From Flavobacteriaceae bacterium (GTDB lineage Bacteria > Bacteroidota > Bacteroidia > Flavobacteriales > Flavobacteriaceae): a stretch of DNA of 15,702 bases. Location: assembly GCA_002693605.1 (NCBI GenBank), contig NZQO01000049.1, forward strand, positions 1 through 15,702, written 5' to 3'. Positions 13,178 through 15,702 of the stretch are shown piece by piece. Each line of letters opens with the position of its first letter. Within the stretch, counting starts at the first letter, position 1. The translations under genes and the position numbers were made by a program. The notes under the pieces were generated by a model. The model was not told where the DNA came from. It searched no databases and was given only the letters and a program-made list of their open reading frames with translations.

Positions 13178-14953
13178 ATGTCAGTTAGCCCCCGCCAATT
13201 TTATACCCAACAGCTTGAAAAATATACCCAACAGTTACAGGTGGTAAAGCGCAAATTGGCAGTGTCCAGTGCCCTACGGCTAACGGTTTTCCTTGTAATT
13301 GTGGCAGGTGTATATGTTGCTTTCGGGAATACAATCTGGATATTGGGAATAATTGCCGTAGGTATTGGGCTGTTTGTGTTGCTGATATCTCGTCACAGCC
13401 AATTGCAATACAGAAAGGAACTTACCCAGGCCTTGTTGGAACAGAACACCACCGAACTGACCGTGCTAGACCGTGCCTTTCACCATTTGCCCGATGGTTC
13501 GCAGTTTAAGGACAGTAACCACGCCTTTAGTGGGGATATCGATCTTTTTGGCAAGGGCTCACTCTTCCAGTACTTGAACAGAACGGCGTTGCTTAGCGGC
13601 AGTAATTATCTGGCTGGGCTGCTAACTTCCAACAATATTTCCAACATTTGCCAAAAACAGGAGGCCGTTCGCGAACTAGCCGCAAAACCCGAGTGGCGGC
13701 AGCGTTTTGCCGCAGTTGCCTCATTGGTAAAGACAGAGATTACAGCGGTCCAAGTGGGCGGTTGGCTCTCAAAATACAGTTCGTTCGTGCCCAAATGGGC
13801 GCCCAAGATAGCGACGGTCTTTTCCCTTCTCTCCATACTATTTTTAGTGCTTTATTTTCTTGATTCCGTTTCAGGATATGTAGTTTTCGGGTGGTTTTTA
13901 TTGGGCGTGGCCATAAGCGGGGCATATGTAAAAAAAGTGAATCGACTTTCCCAAGACACGGCCAAGATTCAAAGTACCTTTGAGCAGTTCCATAAGTTAA
14001 TGTTGGAAATTGAGAGCGAATCGTTTTCTTCTGAATTGTTAAAAACACAACAAGCCGCAATCCTATCCGAAGATAGAAAGGCATCTACCTCGCTCAGAAA
14101 ATTTGCCAAGATGCTAGACGCCCTGGACCAGCGCAACAATATGTTGGTGGGGGTTATCGCCAACGGATTTTTCCTGCGCGACCTGGCGGTTTCCCATAAG
14201 ATTGAAGGCTGGATCGCCGCGCATAGCGAGCGCGTAGGACAGTGGTTCGAGACCATAACCTTTTTCGACGCCTTCACCTCATTCGGCAATTATGCCTTTA
14301 ATCATCCGGAACATTGCTACCCTAGTATTTCGGAAGAAGCTGTCCTTCTCGAGGTAACGGGCGCTGGCCATCCGCTGCTCTCACCAGAGACGATGGTACG
14401 CAACGATTTTAGGATTGCCCAGGAAGAAGTTTTCATCGTCACCGGCGCCAATATGGCCGGCAAGAGCACTTTTTTACGTACCGTTTCGCTCTTGCTGGTA
14501 ATGGGAAACGTTGGATTGCCCGTGTGCGCCACAAACGCGAACTACCGCCCAATGAAACTGATAAGCAGTATGCGTACCACCGACAGCCTGGCCGATGAGG
14601 CCTCGTATTTCTTCAGTGAGTTGCAACGGCTTAAGTTCATAGTCGATTCCATACAGCAGGAACCGTATTGTATCATCCTCGATGAAATTCTGAAGGGTAC
14701 CAACAGTACCGACAAGGCCATTGGTTCCCGGAAGTTCCTCGAACGGCTCGTGGCCGGTAATTCTACCGGAATCATCGCCACGCACGACCTGAGTCTGTGC
14801 GAGGTGGCGAACCGCCTCCCGGAGGTTACCAATTATTATTTCGACGCGCAAATTGATGATGATGAGCTCTATTTCGATTACCAATTGAAACATGGCGTTT
14901 GCCAAAATATGAACGCTTCCTTTTTGCTGAAGAAAATGAACATTGTAGAATAA
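13178..14953 (+). CDS. Membrane-anchored MutS-family ATPase
   Basis: A 591-residue protein. The C-terminal third is the MutS ABC-type ATPase (MutS_V): Walker A TGANMAGKST (422-431), the SSMRTTDSLADEASYFFSELQR signature region (about 466-487), Walker B CIILDEILKGTNSTDK (498-513) with D502/E503, and THDLSLCEVA with the switch histidine. The middle has a MutS core/clamp-like helical part: KGSLFQYLNRTALLSGSNYLAGLL (about 126-149), and further helices at 255-370. The N-terminal mismatch-recognition domain of MutS is absent. Instead there are four clear membrane segments, a pair at 31-50 and 53-70 and a second pair at 210-228 and 231-250. The ATPase should face the cytoplasm. Such proteins occur in Bacteroidota and are often simply named mismatch-repair protein; a repair role is doubtful without domain I. 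It is followed with a one-base overlap by a membrane hydrolase gene. Confidence 0.9.
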   Translation: MSVSPRQFYTQQLEKYTQQLQVVKRKLAVSSALRLTVFLVIVAGVYVAFGNTIWILGIIAVGIGLFVLLISRHSQLQYRKELTQALLEQNTTELTVLDRAFHHLPDGSQFKDSNHAFSGDIDLFGKGSLFQYLNRTALLSGSNYLAGLLTSNNISNICQKQEAVRELAAKPEWRQRFAAVASLVKTEITAVQVGGWLSKYSSFVPKWAPKIATVFSLLSILFLVLYFLDSVSGYVVFGWFLLGVAISGAYVKKVNRLSQDTAKIQSTFEQFHKLMLEIESESFSSELLKTQQAAILSEDRKASTSLRKFAKMLDALDQRNNMLVGVIANGFFLRDLAVSHKIEGWIAAHSERVGQWFETITFFDAFTSFGNYAFNHPEHCYPSISEEAVLLEVTGAGHPLLSPETMVRNDFRIAQEEVFIVTGANMAGKSTFLRTVSLLLVMGNVGLPVCATNANYRPMKLISSMRTTDSLADEASYFFSELQRLKFIVDSIQQEPYCIILDEILKGTNSTDKAIGSRKFLERLVAGNSTGIIATHDLSLCEVANRLPEVTNYYFDAQIDDDELYFDYQLKHGVCQNMNASFLLKKMNIVE

Positions 14954-15702
14954 TGGATTCGTTAACGCAAATCGTCCTGGGAGCCGCCGTAGGGGAGGCT
15001 GTACTAGGCCGCACGGTTGGGAATAGGGCTATGCTCTATGGCGCTATTGCCGGCACCATTCCAGACCTGGACGTAATTTCCGGTTTTTTTGTCGATACCG
15101 TTACCGCGCTGGAGTGGCACCGTGGTTTTACCCATTCCATAGTGTTCTCGGTGGTTTTTGGATTGTTTTTCGGGTGGCTCACCTCGGTGTGGGAGAAAAA
15201 GGCAAGTTGGAAGCAATGGGCTTGGCTGTGGTTCGCCTGTCTTATAACCCACCCGTTGCTGGATGCCCACACCACGTGGGGCACCCAATTGTTCTGGCCG
15301 CTCGATTTGCGATTGGCCTACAAGAACATATTTGTGGTAGACCCCTTATACACCCTGCCATTCTTGATTTTTCTGATTTTAGCCGCTCTTCAGAAAAGGG
15401 AAAGTGAGCGGCGGCGGCGGCTCAATAAATTCGGCTTGATAATCAGTACTTCCTATTTGGGGCTGACGCTGGTATTTAAATTTGTCGCGTTTCAGAAATT
15501 CCAGGCAGCGCTACAGGAACAGAACATAGCCTATACCGATATCGAAACGCGTCCCAGCCCCTTTAATACGGTACTTTGGTACGCAAACGTAATGACCGAA
15601 GACGCCATATTAATTGGCGACTGGTCATTTTTTGACTCACAGCCCATACAGTTCCACCCCCATAAAAAAAATCACGGAACCTTGGGAGCGTTGGCGCGCG
15701 AG
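14953..15702 (+). CDS. YdjM-type membrane metal-dependent hydrolase (C-terminus missing)
   Basis: The 250 visible codons run off the right edge. MDSLTQIVLGAAVGEAVLGR with GAIAGTIPDLDVI (about 30-42), WHRGFTHSIVFS (55-66) and THPLLDAHTTWGTQLFWPL (99-117) are the hallmark histidine/aspartate motifs of the YdjM family (LexA-binding, inner-membrane-associated putative hydrolase, PF04307 type), which are probable metal ligands at the membrane face. Hydrophobic segments lie at about 61-78, 88-101, 126-143 and 160-178, then a soluble C-terminal part begins. Between the last two segments is an arginine run, ERRRRRLNK, encoded by four CGG repeats, which marks a cytoplasmic loop. Its ATG shares one base with the stop of the MutS-like gene (TAATG), so the two are translationally coupled. 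In E. coli ydjM is in the LexA regulon; no LexA-like box is evident here. The substrate is unknown. Confidence 0.88.
   Translation, partial: MDSLTQIVLGAAVGEAVLGRTVGNRAMLYGAIAGTIPDLDVISGFFVDTVTALEWHRGFTHSIVFSVVFGLFFGWLTSVWEKKASWKQWAWLWFACLITHPLLDAHTTWGTQLFWPLDLRLAYKNIFVVDPLYTLPFLIFLILAALQKRESERRRRLNKFGLIISTSYLGLTLVFKFVAFQKFQAALQEQNIAYTDIETRPSPFNTVLWYANVMTEDAILIGDWSFFDSQPIQFHPHKKNHGTLGALARE

Noticed and set aside
15004..15407. Overlapping open frames in the YdjM-type gene
   Set aside because: The frame starting at 14953 carries all family motifs; the others are antisense or out-of-frame shadows.
15409..15421. CGG trinucleotide repeat as a phase-variation tract
   Set aside because: Only four units, and a gain or loss of a unit keeps the frame; it simply encodes an arginine run in a cytoplasmic loop.
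1..15702. Mobile element, phage, CRISPR or defence island
   Set aside because: No transposase, integrase, repeat-spacer array, att-like repeat or known defence gene is visible, and base use is fairly even across the window.

Overview
The window looks like ordinary chromosome from a member of the Bacteroidota, most likely family Flavobacteriaceae. This rests on several upstream regions carrying the Bacteroidota -7 promoter box TAnnTTTG, on AT-rich leaders with weak Shine-Dalgarno sequences, and on gene families and gene orders typical of flavobacteria: a BlaI/M56-TonB pair, ruvC-hemW-cyclase-DUF4230, and a membrane-bound MutS homologue. I see no rRNA, tRNA, CRISPR array, insertion sequence, integrase or phage gene. 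Coding density is very high, and the longest gene-free stretch is about 170 bases (4885-5056).

Layout. (1) 1-1840, minus strand: a TetR-type regulator whose end overlaps the start of an ABC exporter that runs off the left edge. A palindromic candidate operator sits in the regulator's own promoter. (2) 1966-3017: a YdjA-like nitroreductase (plus), divergent from the regulator and convergent with a DUF456 membrane protein (minus). (3) 3062-5542, plus: a perfect 16-bp inverted repeat overlaps the promoter of a BlaI/MecI-type repressor. This gene is translationally coupled to an M56 (BlaR1-type) membrane protease with a TonB-C-like periplasmic end. A small lipoprotein that resembles that end follows. 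(4) 5537-8540, minus: a secreted predicted beta-barrel protein of unknown role, then a four-base-overlapping pair, a membrane GT2 glycosyltransferase and an LPG-synthase-like (YbhN/AglD-type) membrane protein. (5) 8571-11099, plus: ruvC, hemW and a cyclase-family (kynurenine-formamidase-like) enzyme. (6) 11168-13104, plus: a tight DUF4230 - secreted transglutaminase-like - MmcQ/YjbR run, ending at a terminator-like hairpin. (7) 13178-15702, plus: a membrane-anchored MutS-family ATPase followed, with a one-base stop/start overlap, by a YdjM-type membrane metal-dependent hydrolase cut by the right edge.

The best candidates for something under-described are the BlaI/M56-TonB/lipoprotein signalling module at 3062-5542, and the membrane MutS plus YdjM-type hydrolase pair at 13178-15702. 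I cannot show that either is new. They are built from known families, and their partners and signals are inferred. Four genes have in-frame TTG or GTG codons upstream of the start I chose. In two or three of them the upstream codon falls inside or against a promoter box, so I chose the downstream ATG.
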